DNA from: Saccharopolyspora shandongensis
Lineage (GTDB): Bacteria; Actinomycetota; Actinomycetes; Mycobacteriales; Pseudonocardiaceae
Direction: 5' to 3'
Assembly: GCF_900106995.1 (NCBI RefSeq)
Contig: NZ_FNOK01000044.1
Location: forward strand, 17,470-81,469
Length of the DNA stretch: 64,000 nt
The notes under the pieces were generated by a model. It made no database searches. It was not told where the DNA came from and worked only from the letters and a program-made list of their open reading frames with translations. Below are positions 32,796 to 42,045 of the stretch, piece by piece (the stretch's first letter is position 1; every line of letters begins with the position of its first letter). Position numbers and translations under genes: made by a program.

Positions 32796-34328
32796 TCACC
32801 TCCGGTCGTCCCCGGTGAGGTCGCCGTCGAATTCGGTGGGGTCGATCTCGGCGGGCTTGCTCCGGGGCGGTTCGGACTCCGCGGCCTCGCGGGCGTGCGG
32901 AATCTCCGGCGCCAGGTCGTCCGAGTCCAGGGCATCCGCGCCGGTTGCCTCCGCCTCGGATGCGTTGTCGCTCGCCGGGGCATCGGCTCGATCGCCATCG
33001 ACATCGGCGGTGTCGCCAGCGCCGGTTTCGGTGTCGTCGGCGGTGCCCGAGGCGGCGGCATCAGACGGATTGCCGGTCGTGTGCTCGTCCGCGGGGTCGG
33101 CGTCGGCAGCGGTCGAACCGGCGGACTCTCCGGCCTCCGCCTGATCGGCGCCGAGCTCGTCGTCGAGGTCCGGCCCGGCCAGCCATGTGACGGCGGCGGC
33201 CGGGATGGCGACCCAGCACAACGTCGCCGCGGCCAGCGCGACCGGGCGCAGCGTCACCTGGCCGAATGGACCATTGCCCAGGTCGCCCCCGGCGACGTGC
33301 GCGAGCAGCAGCGTTCCCATCGCCGCGACCGCTGCCGCCACGCCGACCGCGAGCAGCCTACGCGTCAGGGATCCGGGCACCCGACGCACGGCGGTCCCGA
33401 CTACGAGGCCGACGACCAGAGGTAGCCCCAGCACGATCGCCCACCAGGCCGCCGAATCGTGCGTCGGCAGGACGGCGAGCAACGGCAGGTCCGGCACCGG
33501 ACCGGGCGCAACGTGCAGTGGCTGAACCTCGAGCCGACCGACCGACAGGCCCGTTCCGGCGGCGAAGGACCAGCCCGCCACGACCGCATTCGGGAGGTAG
33601 AGCAGCGACAACAGCGTGCCGCCGATCGCATCGCCGGCCGTGCTACCGAGCCGAGCGAGCGCGGCGACCATCTCCGGAGCCGACAGGCAGATCCCGGCCA
33701 GCAGCACCACGCCACCGGCCGCGACGAGCGCGGCCAGCGCCAGCAGACCGAGGCGCAGGCCCGACCAGACCTCGGCCTCGACCCGTTCCCAAACCAGGTA
33801 GATCAACCCGCACCGGTTCGCCACGCCCGCCGCAGAGGCGATCGTGGCCAACAGCCCGCAGCTCAGGAACGCATCGGCCGGAACCGCGCTCACCGGCCCG
33901 TCCAGCACCACGGCGATAGCGGTGCCGACGAAGGCGTGCACCAGCCCCATCGCCGTGATCAACGGCCACGCCTGATCCGGGCGGCGCAGTCGGGACCGCC
34001 GCGCGACCCAGGCAGACGCGGCGGCGATCAGCAACATCATCAGCGCGGTGGGCAGCAGCGGCAGGACGCTCAGCGGCGCATCGGTGATCTTGAGCGCGGT
34101 CTGGTGCAACGCGAGCCACCCGGGCAGGGCTGCCACCAGAACCACGACCGGGTCGAACTGCGCACCGCCCGCGGTCGCCATCACCAGCGCTATCAGTCCC
34201 GCGGCGATCAGGTAACCGGCGAGCAGGACGGCACCAACGGCCGCGGCGAGCAACCACCAGCGGATCCCGTGCCGGCGTTCGCGGGGACCGTCGGCGATGG
34301 CGTGGGGGATCGAGTCGAGCACTGACAC
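32796..34328 (-). CDS. DUF6350 polytopic membrane protein
   Basis: 510 aa. About eleven hydrophobic segments fill residues 20-400 (WWLLAAAVGAVLLAGYLIAA, then PLLPTALMMLLIAAASAWVA and others). The last 110 residues are an acidic, Asp/Ala/Glu-rich cytoplasmic tail with few hydrophobic residues. The family is known from the same place in mycobacteria (Rv0955, between DUF5336 and purN), where its function is unestablished. The gene runs in the same direction as purN, about 100 bp upstream of it. Confidence 0.88.
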   Translation of the reverse strand: MSVLDSIPHAIADGPRERRHGIRWWLLAAAVGAVLLAGYLIAAGLIALVMATAGGAQFDPVVVLVAALPGWLALHQTALKITDAPLSVLPLLPTALMMLLIAAASAWVARRSRLRRPDQAWPLITAMGLVHAFVGTAIAVVLDGPVSAVPADAFLSCGLLATIASAAGVANRCGLIYLVWERVEAEVWSGLRLGLLALAALVAAGGVVLLAGICLSAPEMVAALARLGSTAGDAIGGTLLSLLYLPNAVVAGWSFAAGTGLSVGRLEVQPLHVAPGPVPDLPLLAVLPTHDSAAWWAIVLGLPLVVGLVVGTAVRRVPGSLTRRLLAVGVAAAVAAMGTLLLAHVAGGDLGNGPFGQVTLRPVALAAATLCWVAIPAAAVTWLAGPDLDDELGADQAEAGESAGSTAADADPADEHTTGNPSDAAASGTADDTETGAGDTADVDGDRADAPASDNASEAEATGADALDSDDLAPEIPHAREAAESEPPRSKPAEIDPTEFDGDLTGDDRR

Positions 34329-34500
34329 GCAGCTGAATGTCGCACCGAAGTTACGCCGAACGGGTCACAACACGCCGTTGCTTCCGCCCATCGTGCGACA
34401 TGGTCTGTCCACATTAGACAAAGATGGCGGCGGCGGGTCGCCGTCACGAGCTCCGCGTCGAAAGCACCCTCTCGATTCCGCGGTCGCCCCTACGAACATC

Positions 34501-34550
34501 GCGCGGGCGGCCCGCCGACCAGCACGAACTGGTGGCAAGGCCGCCCGCGC
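34501..34550. terminator. Terminator downstream of DUF5336
   Basis: GCGCGGGCGGCC (34501-34512) pairs perfectly with GGCCGCCCGCGC (34539-34550), with an inner ACCAG-CTGGT hairpin. Confidence 0.75.
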
Positions 34551-34569
34551 GACGAGCGGATCGAACAGA

Positions 34570-35499
34570 TCAGAAACTGGGCGGATTGGCGCCGGGGTGC
34601 GGCATCTGCTGGGTGCCCTGCGGACCCGCACTCTGGCTCGGCTGCGCCGGCTGGCCGGAAGGGTTCGACGTCGGCGCGGACTGGCCGGGCTGCGGCGGCT
34701 GGCTCGGCTGACCGGACGGGCTTGACTGCGGCGCAGACGGGGCCGACTGCGGCGGCTGGCCCGACGGGCCGGGCTGACCAGGCTGGTTCGGGGACTGGAA
34801 GCCGCCGGAGGCTGGCTCCCAGTTGCCAGGCTGCTGGGACTGCGGGCCGGACGCCGGGCTCCAGCCACCACTCGGCTGACCGAACTGGCCGGGCTGGTTC
34901 CAAGCCGGCGCACCGGGGCCGCTGGGACCGCCAGGCCCACCCTGACCACCAGGGCCACCCTGACCACCAGGGCCGCCCTGACCACCGGGGCCGCCCGGGC
35001 CACCCGGCCCACCGGGACCGGCCGGGCCGCCGGGCTTGCCCGACTGGAACGGGGCGGACTGGCCGAAGGACGGCTTCCGGGGCTGCGCGGGCTTCGACGG
35101 CGCGTTGATGATGCCGCCCTCCATCAGCAGGATGCCGGCCACGGCTCCCAGCTGGACGATGGACAGCAGCAGGAGCACCACGACGATGCCGCCGGAGCCA
35201 CCGCCGACCAGGTCCTGCAGCAAGCTGAGGGTCGCGTAGGCGGACAGCGGCGCGGCCGCGAACAGCGCGTCCGGCGTCTTCGGCACGAACCGCAGACCCG
35301 CCAGCGCCGCGGAGACGATCAGGGAGAACCCTACGAGGCTGCCGATCGCCACGCCGGCGACGCCGTCGAAGAAACCGATCAGGTAGCCGATCAGACCGGC
35401 GCCTGCCGCCACCAGGGCCAGGATCTCGTTGAGACCGAGCGGAACGCCGGAACGTCCAGGGGCGGCCGGCGGCGGCGATTGGGGGAAGGGCGCGGACAT
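34570..35499 (-). CDS. DUF5336 membrane protein with collagen-like Gly/Pro/Gln tail
   Basis: 309 aa from ATG 35499 (MSAPFPQSP). Residues about 25-125 hold four membrane segments (LALVAAGAGLIGYLIGFFD; GIVVVLLLLSIVQLGAVAG). From about residue 140 the protein is low-complexity: PGGPGGPGGPGGQGGPGG units, then Pro/Gln/Ser-rich sequence to the end. This is the pattern of mycobacterial Rv0954 (34-kDa antigen family, DUF5336), which sits in the same gene order. The tail probably faces the cytoplasm or cell wall as a flexible interaction arm. Confidence 0.87.
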   Translation of the reverse strand: MSAPFPQSPPPAAPGRSGVPLGLNEILALVAAGAGLIGYLIGFFDGVAGVAIGSLVGFSLIVSAALAGLRFVPKTPDALFAAAPLSAYATLSLLQDLVGGGSGGIVVVLLLLSIVQLGAVAGILLMEGGIINAPSKPAQPRKPSFGQSAPFQSGKPGGPAGPGGPGGPGGPGGQGGPGGQGGPGGQGGPGGPSGPGAPAWNQPGQFGQPSGGWSPASGPQSQQPGNWEPASGGFQSPNQPGQPGPSGQPPQSAPSAPQSSPSGQPSQPPQPGQSAPTSNPSGQPAQPSQSAGPQGTQQMPHPGANPPSF

Positions 35500-35666
35500 G
35501 GCTGGACGGACTCCTCGCTTCAACACTCGGGGGCGGAGCTTGCTGACGGTATCGAATCAACCGGCTTCGGTGTACCGGAAGACCGCGCAACCGCGACTTG
35601 TCTGCGGGCTCCGGCGAAGCGCTCGCGATTCCGTCGGCCCCGCACGAAAGCATGCAGACAGCCACC

Positions 35667-35696
35667 GGGGCCGGACGCCCGAAGGCGTCCGGCCCC
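35667..35696. terminator. Terminator downstream of sucCD
   Basis: A perfect 13-bp stem (GGGGCCGGACGCC with GGCGTCCGGCCCC) closed by a CGAA loop, 25 bp beyond the sucD stop. Confidence 0.85.
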
Positions 35697-35720
35697 GAAA
35701 AGGACGTGTCGAGATCGGGC

Positions 35721-36605
35721 TCAGCCCTTGACGATCTCGCGCATCAGCTTGGCGGTCTCGCTCGGCGTCTTGCCGACCTTGACCCCAGCGGCCTCCAGGG
35801 CCTCCTTCTTCGCCGCGGCGGTGCCGGACGAACCGGAGACGATGGCGCCCGCGTGGCCCATGGTCTTGCCCTCCGGCGCGGTGAAACCGGCCACGTAGCC
35901 CACCACCGGCTTGGTGATGTTGGCCTTGATGTAGTCGGCCGCCCGCTCCTCGGCGTCCCCACCGATCTCGCCGATCATGACGATCGCCTCGGTCTCCGGG
36001 TCGTCCTCGAAGGCCTGCAGCGCGTCGATGTGGGTGGTGCCGATGATCGGGTCACCGCCGATGCCGACGCAGCTGGAGAAACCGATGTCCCGCAGCTCGT
36101 ACATCATCTGGTAGGTCAGCGTGCCCGACTTGGACACCAGACCGATCTTGCCGTGGCCGGTGATGTTGGCCGGGATGATGCCGGCGTTGGACTTGCCGGG
36201 CGAGATGATGCCCGGGCAGTTCGGCCCGATGATCCGGGTCTTGTTGCCGGTGGCGTTGGCGTGCGCCCAGAAGTAGGCCGAGTCGTGCACCGGGATGCCC
36301 TCGGTGATGACCACGGCCAGGCCGATCTCGGCGTCGATGGCCTCGATCACGGCGTCCTTGGCGAACTTCGGCGGCACGAAGACGACCGACACGTCGGCGC
36401 CGGTCTCCTTCATGGCCTCCTTGACCGTGCCGAAGACCGTGAGCTGCTTGCCCTCGATCTCGACGGTCTGCCCGGCCTTGCGGGCGTTCACACCGCCGAC
36501 GATGTTGGTGCCGGAGCGCAGCATCCGAGCGGTGTGCTTGGTGCCTTCAGAGCCGGTGATGCCCTGAACGATGACCTTGCTGTTCTCGTTGAGGAAGATA
36601 GCCAT
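35721..36605 (-). CDS. sucD: Succinyl-CoA ligase (ADP-forming), alpha subunit
   Basis: 294 aa from ATG 36605. It carries the CoA-binding Rossmann domain and the phosphohistidine. VIVQGITGSEGTKHTARML begins the CoA site; GPNCPGIISPGKSNAGIIP and the active-site GKTMGHAGAIVSG (phospho-His) are intact. With SucC it interconverts succinyl-CoA and succinate with ATP/ADP in the TCA cycle. It begins 5 bp after the sucC stop, so the two are co-translated and share the downstream terminator. Confidence 0.97.
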   Translation of the reverse strand: MAIFLNENSKVIVQGITGSEGTKHTARMLRSGTNIVGGVNARKAGQTVEIEGKQLTVFGTVKEAMKETGADVSVVFVPPKFAKDAVIEAIDAEIGLAVVITEGIPVHDSAYFWAHANATGNKTRIIGPNCPGIISPGKSNAGIIPANITGHGKIGLVSKSGTLTYQMMYELRDIGFSSCVGIGGDPIIGTTHIDALQAFEDDPETEAIVMIGEIGGDAEERAADYIKANITKPVVGYVAGFTAPEGKTMGHAGAIVSGSSGTAAAKKEALEAAGVKVGKTPSETAKLMREIVKG

Positions 36606-36609
36606 GGCC

Positions 36610-37776
36610 TCATGCCCCCGCAGCCAGCTCGGCGGCCTTGTCGGCCGCACCGTCCATGGTGTCCACCATCGTCACGACCGGGTGGTTGGCCTCGGCCAGG
36701 ATGCGGCGACCCTCTTCGACGTTGTTGCCGTCGAGCCGGACGACCAGCGGCTTGGTGGCCTCGTCGCCCAGGATCTTCAGCGCCTGCACGATGCCGTTGG
36801 CAACCGCGTCGCAGGCGGTGATTCCGCCGAAGACGTTGACGAACACCGACTTCACGGCCGGGTCACCGAGGATGACGTCCAGGCCGGCGGCCATGACCTC
36901 GGCGGAGGCTCCGCCACCGATGTCCAGGAAGTTCGCCGGCTTCACACCGCTGTGCTTCTCGCCGGCGTAGGCGACCACGTCCAGGGTGGACATGACCAGC
37001 CCGGCACCGTTACCGATGATGCCGACCTCGCCGTCCAGCTTGACGTAGTTGAGGCCCTTCTCCTTGGCCTTGGCCTCGAGCGGGTTCTCCGCTTCCTTGT
37101 CCACCAACTCGGCCTGCTGGGCCTGGCGGAACGCGGCGTTCTCGTCGAGGGTGACCTTGCCGTCCAGCGCGATGATCTTGCCCTGCGGGTCCTTGACCAG
37201 CGGGTTGACCTCAACCAGCGTGGCGTCTTCGGAAACGAAGGTCTCCCACAGCTGGACGATCACGTCGGCGACCTGGTCGGCGACCTCGGCCGGGAACTTG
37301 GCGGCGGTGACGATCTCCCGCGCCTTGTCCTGGTCGACGCCCTCGATCGGGTCGATCGCGATCTTCGCCAGCGCCTCGGGCTTGGTCGCCGCGACCTCTT
37401 CGATCTCCATGCCACCCTCGACGGATGCCATCGCGAGGAAGTTGCGGTTGGCGCGGTCGAGGAGGAACGAGAAGTAGTACTCGTCGGCGATGTCGGAGGC
37501 GGTGGTGACCAGCACCTTGCGGGTGATGTGGCCCTTGATGTCCAGGCCGAGGATCGCCCCGGCCTTGGTCTCGGCCTCATCCGGGTTCTCGGCCAGCTTC
37601 ACGCCACCGGCCTTACCGCGGCCCCCGGTCTTGACCTGGGCCTTGATCACAACGGGCCCGCCCAGTTCTGCGGCGGCTGCCTTGGCCCCTTGCGGATCGG
37701 TTACCACGGCGCCGGGCAGCGTCGGCACTCCGTGGGAGGCGAAGAGCTCCTTCGCCTGGTACTCGTACAGGTCCAC
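36610..37776 (-). CDS. sucC: Succinyl-CoA ligase (ADP-forming), beta subunit
   Basis: 388 aa from GTG 37776 with AGGAGAG upstream. The ATP-grasp domain starts DLYEYQAKELFASHGVP and carries VVIKAQVKTGGRGKAGGVK. The C-terminal flavodoxin-like half has FLDIGGGASAEVMAAGLDVI and VFVNVFGGITACD. It binds the nucleotide and succinate and forms the alpha-2/beta-2 (or heterodimer) enzyme with SucD. It is first in the sucCD operon; the promoter must lie in 37777-38148. Confidence 0.97.
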   Translation of the reverse strand: MDLYEYQAKELFASHGVPTLPGAVVTDPQGAKAAAAELGGPVVIKAQVKTGGRGKAGGVKLAENPDEAETKAGAILGLDIKGHITRKVLVTTASDIADEYYFSFLLDRANRNFLAMASVEGGMEIEEVAATKPEALAKIAIDPIEGVDQDKAREIVTAAKFPAEVADQVADVIVQLWETFVSEDATLVEVNPLVKDPQGKIIALDGKVTLDENAAFRQAQQAELVDKEAENPLEAKAKEKGLNYVKLDGEVGIIGNGAGLVMSTLDVVAYAGEKHSGVKPANFLDIGGGASAEVMAAGLDVILGDPAVKSVFVNVFGGITACDAVANGIVQALKILGDEATKPLVVRLDGNNVEEGRRILAEANHPVVTMVDTMDGAADKAAELAAGA

Positions 37777-38148
37777 TCGACTCTCCTGCGACGTCGGTGT
37801 CGGACTCGGTGACGATATCGACCTGCGAGGACGCATGGGGCGGCGCACCCGGTGAACTGCCTCACCTGAGGTTGGGCATTAGGCCTGGTCGAACCGTCCA
37901 GCACGAGGATTCGCCTGCTCCGCAGGCTCGATATCGACGTTCGTGGTGACGAACGGAACAGCGCACCGTGACGGTGTGCCAGGCATTGTCGACCGCTCCG
38001 CGGGCAACGGCAAGGCCGCGGATCGAGTGATTCGCCCGCGGCGAACGGCCCAGCACCCGTATCTCCGCGACCTCGGTGTTTCCCGATCACACGAACCGTT
38101 CCGCACAGTGGCGCACGATGTCGTCACGCGGCGATGGACTGGCTGGGT

Positions 38149-38240
38149 GGAGCGAACGGCTTGTTCGCTCCGATAGATGAGGCGAACAGGCCGTTCGCCT
38201 CATCCACCCAACGCCGGCGTGCACTGCCGGCGTTGGGTGG
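38149..38240. repeat. Three consecutive perfect hairpins upstream of sucC
   Basis: Stem 1 is 9 bp (38149-38157 with 38163-38171), stem 2 is 12 bp (38176-38187 with 38193-38204) and stem 3 is 15 bp (38204-38218 with 38226-38240). Loops are 5, 5 and 7 nt. Stems 1 and 2 share the GCGAAC/GTTCGC core. They lie in the 549-bp gap 37777-38325, which holds no gene, after the end of the minus-strand membrane gene and ahead of sucC. They probably terminate or insulate transcription. Confidence 0.8.
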
Positions 38241-38325
38241 ACCGTTCACTCCAGCCGCCTCCGGGACCCATACCTGCGGGAACTCCGCTCCGGAACCGCT
38301 GGGGGTGATCAGGAATCGTTCCTTA

Positions 38326-40041
38326 TTACTGTCGATCGCGGGGTACTCGGCCGGCCGCGATCGACGTTCCGAGCAGCACCACCACGCAGGCCGCGCCGAA
38401 CCACAGCCCCAGGCCGGGCTCCGAACCCGGGAGCCGTTCTGCGGTCAGCGGGAACTCGAGCACCCGGACCGCCACGACGAGCGCCGCCGCGCAGAGCAGC
38501 GCTGCCGCGCGAGGCGGTCGGCACATCGGCGCCAGCACCGCCGCTCCGACCACCGCGGCCAGCGCGATCACCAGCCCCCAGGACGTCGTCCCGAAGTCGG
38601 TGAACACGCCGGGCGCCGTGTAGTCCGGGGCCGTGAGCACCGGAAAGCTGAACGCACCGGCCCCGAGCAGCAGTGCGACGAGCGACGGAACCAGCACCAT
38701 GCGGTGCATCGCCATCTCCGTCAGATCCACGTCGTCGCGCTCGACCGCACCAGCGATGGCCGCGATGATCGCCGCGGACGCGGCGAACAGGACCGCGATC
38801 CCGGCCGCCCAGGCTCCAATGCCGGCGCTTGCGTCCGCTGCTTGCACGGCGGTGAACACCGCGTCGAGCACCCCGGCCGCCGCGAACGGGATCACCACCC
38901 AGACCACCGTCAGCATCGGGCGCAGCCATCCGGCGGCGCGCGGCAGCAGCAATCCGATGCCCAGCGCCACCAGCAACGAGCCGGCGGGCCACAGCATCCG
39001 CGCCGGGTACGGCGACGGGTCGCGCAGCCCGAAGGGCATCTCCACCTGCGGCGCGGCCGCCGCCAGCAGCGCCAGCGCACCGGCGACCAGGGCGAGCACG
39101 GCCGAGGTGGCGATCAACCGGGTCAGCGCGGGCAGGCGGAGATCGTCGGTCGACTCGCCGGAGTCGGCGCGCCCGGCAGGCACGGCCAGCGCGACCAACG
39201 TGATCACCGCGACCACGACGAGCACGGGACCCCAAGCGAACTGGACCTGGTCGAGCACGGTCGCGGACACCAGCGGCGGCACGGCCACGCAGGCCAGCGC
39301 CGCAGCCACTCCGAGCAGTCCGCCGCGGGCGAACTCCGGGTCGGTGGAGCCCGCCAGGAATCCGGCGGTGCTCGGCGCGGCGACGGCGAGCAGGATGCCG
39401 CCGATCAGCAGCACCACCGGCCCGTCCAGCGCCGGGTGCGGCAACAGGTACGGGTCCTCGGAGGCGAACGGCGCCATCAGAACGCCGACTGCCGCGATCA
39501 CGCCGGCGCACAGCACGAGTGTGAGCAGGCCTTGCCGGTGCGAGCCGGTGCCCTCATCGCCGTGCCCGATGCCCCGAACTGCGAGAACGCCGGCGACGAT
39601 CGCCGCGACGTGTCCTGCGAGGAGCAACCAGACACCAGCAGAAGGAGCGAGGGCGTCGAGGGTTTCCACCCGGAGCAGCTCGGGCCGGGCGGCCAGTCCG
39701 GGGTCGGCGACGAACTGCAGATCCAGCACCAGGCGGCCGGGCGCGAGCGCCGCCGGGCCGACGAGCACTGCCGCCGCCGTTCCGAGCCTTCCGCGCTTGG
39801 CGAAGACGAAGGCCAGCGCGGGGGCGAGCAGCGAGAGCGCCAGCAAGAGGGGCCATGCCAGGAATGCCGCCGAGGCGCCGGGCTCGACGAGCCCGAGCAA
39901 TGGTCCGAGGCCGACTAGCAGAGCACCGGCGGCGGCCACCACGATCGCGACCCGCAGTCGCATCGGTAGCTCGAGATCGGGCTGCGGATTCGCGGCGAGA
40001 GCCGAGGAACCGCCGGACGGATGGTCGGGCCGCGCAGTCAC
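38326..40041 (-). CDS. Large polytopic membrane protein, unrecognised
   Basis: 571 aa from GTG 40041. About fourteen to sixteen Ala/Leu/Val-rich membrane segments run through the whole length, with short loops. After a hydrophilic N-terminus (about 25 residues), RLRVAIVVAAAGALLVGLGP starts the first segment. No motif names a family. It is read toward sucC and stands alone; the promoter lies in 40042-40518. It may be an actinobacterial permease or a cell-envelope protein, but nothing here decides. Confidence 0.7.
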   Translation of the reverse strand: MTARPDHPSGGSSALAANPQPDLELPMRLRVAIVVAAAGALLVGLGPLLGLVEPGASAAFLAWPLLLALSLLAPALAFVFAKRGRLGTAAAVLVGPAALAPGRLVLDLQFVADPGLAARPELLRVETLDALAPSAGVWLLLAGHVAAIVAGVLAVRGIGHGDEGTGSHRQGLLTLVLCAGVIAAVGVLMAPFASEDPYLLPHPALDGPVVLLIGGILLAVAAPSTAGFLAGSTDPEFARGGLLGVAAALACVAVPPLVSATVLDQVQFAWGPVLVVVAVITLVALAVPAGRADSGESTDDLRLPALTRLIATSAVLALVAGALALLAAAAPQVEMPFGLRDPSPYPARMLWPAGSLLVALGIGLLLPRAAGWLRPMLTVVWVVIPFAAAGVLDAVFTAVQAADASAGIGAWAAGIAVLFAASAAIIAAIAGAVERDDVDLTEMAMHRMVLVPSLVALLLGAGAFSFPVLTAPDYTAPGVFTDFGTTSWGLVIALAAVVGAAVLAPMCRPPRAAALLCAAALVVAVRVLEFPLTAERLPGSEPGLGLWFGAACVVVLLGTSIAAGRVPRDRQ

Positions 40042-40518
40042 CGCGCAGACGCTAGCAACCCCGGACGGTCGCGGCACCCACCGGTCACACGCTCAGGGAC
40101 ATCCCCTAGGGCCGACCGAACGGAGCACCGCGGAGTGCCCATCAAGCCGCTCTTAGAGTGTGACTTGCAACACATTTTATTACCGCGCGACAACTTGATC
40201 GAGACACATCGATGACAGTCGCGGGCCGATCGATCTACCCCGCGCTGATCACGAAGCCGCTGGCAGCTCCGCTGCGCGACGACCACTCCCAGTATCCACA
40301 CGGGCCTGACAATCGGGCCCGCCGAGCGCCCTCCGGGCACATTCCGTAGTCGAGACACCACGGACAGGGAGTTGCCCCTAGGGGATCACCTTGGTTACTG
40401 TCCCCCGGTCCGTTGTCACGGTCTGATCACGAAGGACAACCTTCGGCCGGTTCCCCGACCGGCCCCGGGATCCCCGCCCGGAAACGTGATCCGACTCCCC
40501 GAGACGGAAGGGCAGGCA
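40042..40518. promoter_or_regulatory. Long divergent intergenic region ahead of the M23 peptidase
   Basis: 477 bp with no credible gene. It contains CCCCTAGGG twice (near 40106 and 40376), an imperfect CGGGCC/GGCCCG hairpin (40301-40321) and an AT-rich patch near 40170-40200. It must hold both divergent promoters and a long 5' leader for the peptidase. I looked for the c-di-AMP (ydaO-type) riboswitch common before such genes and did not find its conserved core. Confidence 0.4.
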
Positions 40519-41340
40519 TTGGCTCGACACCGCTCCCCCGGCGGCGAAGAAAACTCCCCGGGCTGTGCGGAGGCGTCCCCCGACGACCCCTCCTGCAGTC
40601 CGGTGAAGACCCGGGGCTCCTCACCCGCATCGGTCTGGCGCGGCCGCGTGGTCGTCGCCGCCGTCGCAGCCGGCGCCTTCGCGGCCGCCGGCCAGTCGAT
40701 GGCCGCAGGTGAAGGGCACGCCGCCCCGGACCAAGACGACTTCAACCCGTCGGACGCATCGGCCTCGTTCAACACCGCGCTGGCCGACCAGTCCTACACC
40801 GGCGTCGGCGGTAGCGCTCCCGCTCCGGCGATGCTCCCGGTCGCGCAGACGACCGACGTCAGCTCCGATATGGAGCAGCTCAAGAAGAGCGAGCGGATCA
40901 CCCAGGAGCGCGACGCCGCCCGCATCGCCGCCGAGGAGGCGGCGCGGGCCCCGAAGTACGTGCTTCCCGCCGACGGATCCTTCACCTCCGGTTTCGGTGG
41001 CCGCTGGGGCACCACGCACTACGGCATCGACATCGCCAACGCCAAGGGCACCCCGATCTATTCCGTCGCCGACGGCGTCGTGATCGAGGCGGGCCCGGCC
41101 AGCGGTTTCGGCCTGTGGGTGCGGGTGCAGCACGAGGACGGCACGATCACCGTCTACGGCCACGTCAACACCATCACGGCCAAGCAGGGCACGAAGGTCA
41201 AGGCCGGCGACCAGATCGCCACGATGGGCAACCGCGGCTTCTCCACCGGCCCGCACCTGCACTTCGAGGTGTGGAACACCAGCGGCAAGAAGATCAACCC
41301 GCTGCCCTGGATGCAGGCCCGCGGCATCTCGCCCGCGTAA
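40519..41340 (+). CDS. Secreted M23-family metallopeptidase
   Basis: 273 aa from TTG 40519 (GGAAGGGCAGG upstream); GTG 40486 is an alternative. A long basic N-terminus precedes the hydrophobic segment VVVAAVAAGAFAAAGQSMA, a signal peptide or anchor. A short coiled helix (EQLKKSERITQERDAARIAA) leads to the LytM domain at about residues 155-273: TTHYGIDIANAKGTPIYS (His, Asp of the zinc site), YGHVNTI and GPHLHFEVW. It cleaves peptidoglycan cross-bridge or stem peptides outside the cell. The gene order next to sucCD fits mycobacterial Rv0950c. Confidence 0.93.
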   Translation: MARHRSPGGEENSPGCAEASPDDPSCSPVKTRGSSPASVWRGRVVVAAVAAGAFAAAGQSMAAGEGHAAPDQDDFNPSDASASFNTALADQSYTGVGGSAPAPAMLPVAQTTDVSSDMEQLKKSERITQERDAARIAAEEAARAPKYVLPADGSFTSGFGGRWGTTHYGIDIANAKGTPIYSVADGVVIEAGPASGFGLWVRVQHEDGTITVYGHVNTITAKQGTKVKAGDQIATMGNRGFSTGPHLHFEVWNTSGKKINPLPWMQARGISPA

Positions 41341-41418
41341 GCATCACGCGCGTTTCAGAAGTGGCGTCGACTGCCGTCGGCGCCGCTTCTGCCTTCAGCC
41401 GCCTGCACACCGAAGTCG

Positions 41419-42015
41419 ATGACCCCCGCGAACTCGCCGCGCGCTTCGACGTCGGCCCGTGCGACCGGCTGCGTCCGATCGAGCGTGGAAGGCGGCTATT
41501 ACCCGATCGCCGGCAAGGCCATGCCCAGCGAGGAGGCCGTGATCTGCCTTCGCATGGCGGCAAGGGACATCGTCGACAGCGTCGAGGAAACGTCGGTACG
41601 GGCGCTGGCCAAGCTCCAACAAGTTCTGTCCTCGCGACGGCGGGTCAACGGCCTCGGCGCGGTGACCGTGCCGCTGACACTGGCCAATGCGACCACCGGC
41701 CGGGAGCGGCTGCCGAACCGGCTCTGACGGCCGACCGCCTGCTGGCCCGCGGCGACGATCACGACGACTGGCGGACCTTCCGCGTCGACCGGATCGCCAA
41801 GCGCTCCGCGCGAGCTGCGGCCGAAGAGGTCTCCGCCTCCAGCTGTTCAGCCTCGCCCCACCCACGGTCGGCAGCGCCCCCGCGCACTCCGATCGAGCAG
41901 ATCTGCACGCCTCGGCGACCACGTCGATCCGGAGCCGATCATCGAGGGCAGTTGCCTGTTGCGCAGCCGGTTTGCCTGGCATTCCGGTTCATCAGCCTGG
42001 CTGCGAGGCTGAAGT
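41419..42015 (+). pseudogene. Degenerate YafY/WYL-domain transcriptional regulator
   Basis: Fragments in different plus-strand frames match successive parts of a WYL regulator. GGYYPIAGKAMP and EETSVRALAKLQQVLSS-RR (about 41491-41700) fit the linker after the HTH. DDWRTFRVDRI (41763) fits the WYL core. PEPIIEGSCLLRSRF (about 41920-41970) fits the C-terminal WCX part. Frames change at least twice, a stop codon intervenes and the N-terminal HTH is missing. The gene is dead. Confidence 0.75.
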
Positions 42016-42045
42016 GCACTAGTCCGCCGAACTCGCCGAGCAGGG

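Noticed and set aside
40042..40518. Possible c-di-AMP (ydaO-type) riboswitch ahead of the M23 peptidase
   Set aside because: The position is typical, but I could not find the conserved core elements of that aptamer, only general GC-rich hairpins.
41395..41982. 195-aa minus-strand ORF in the WYL remnant
   Set aside because: Arg/Gly-rich, no match; the plus strand holds the recognisable gene pieces.
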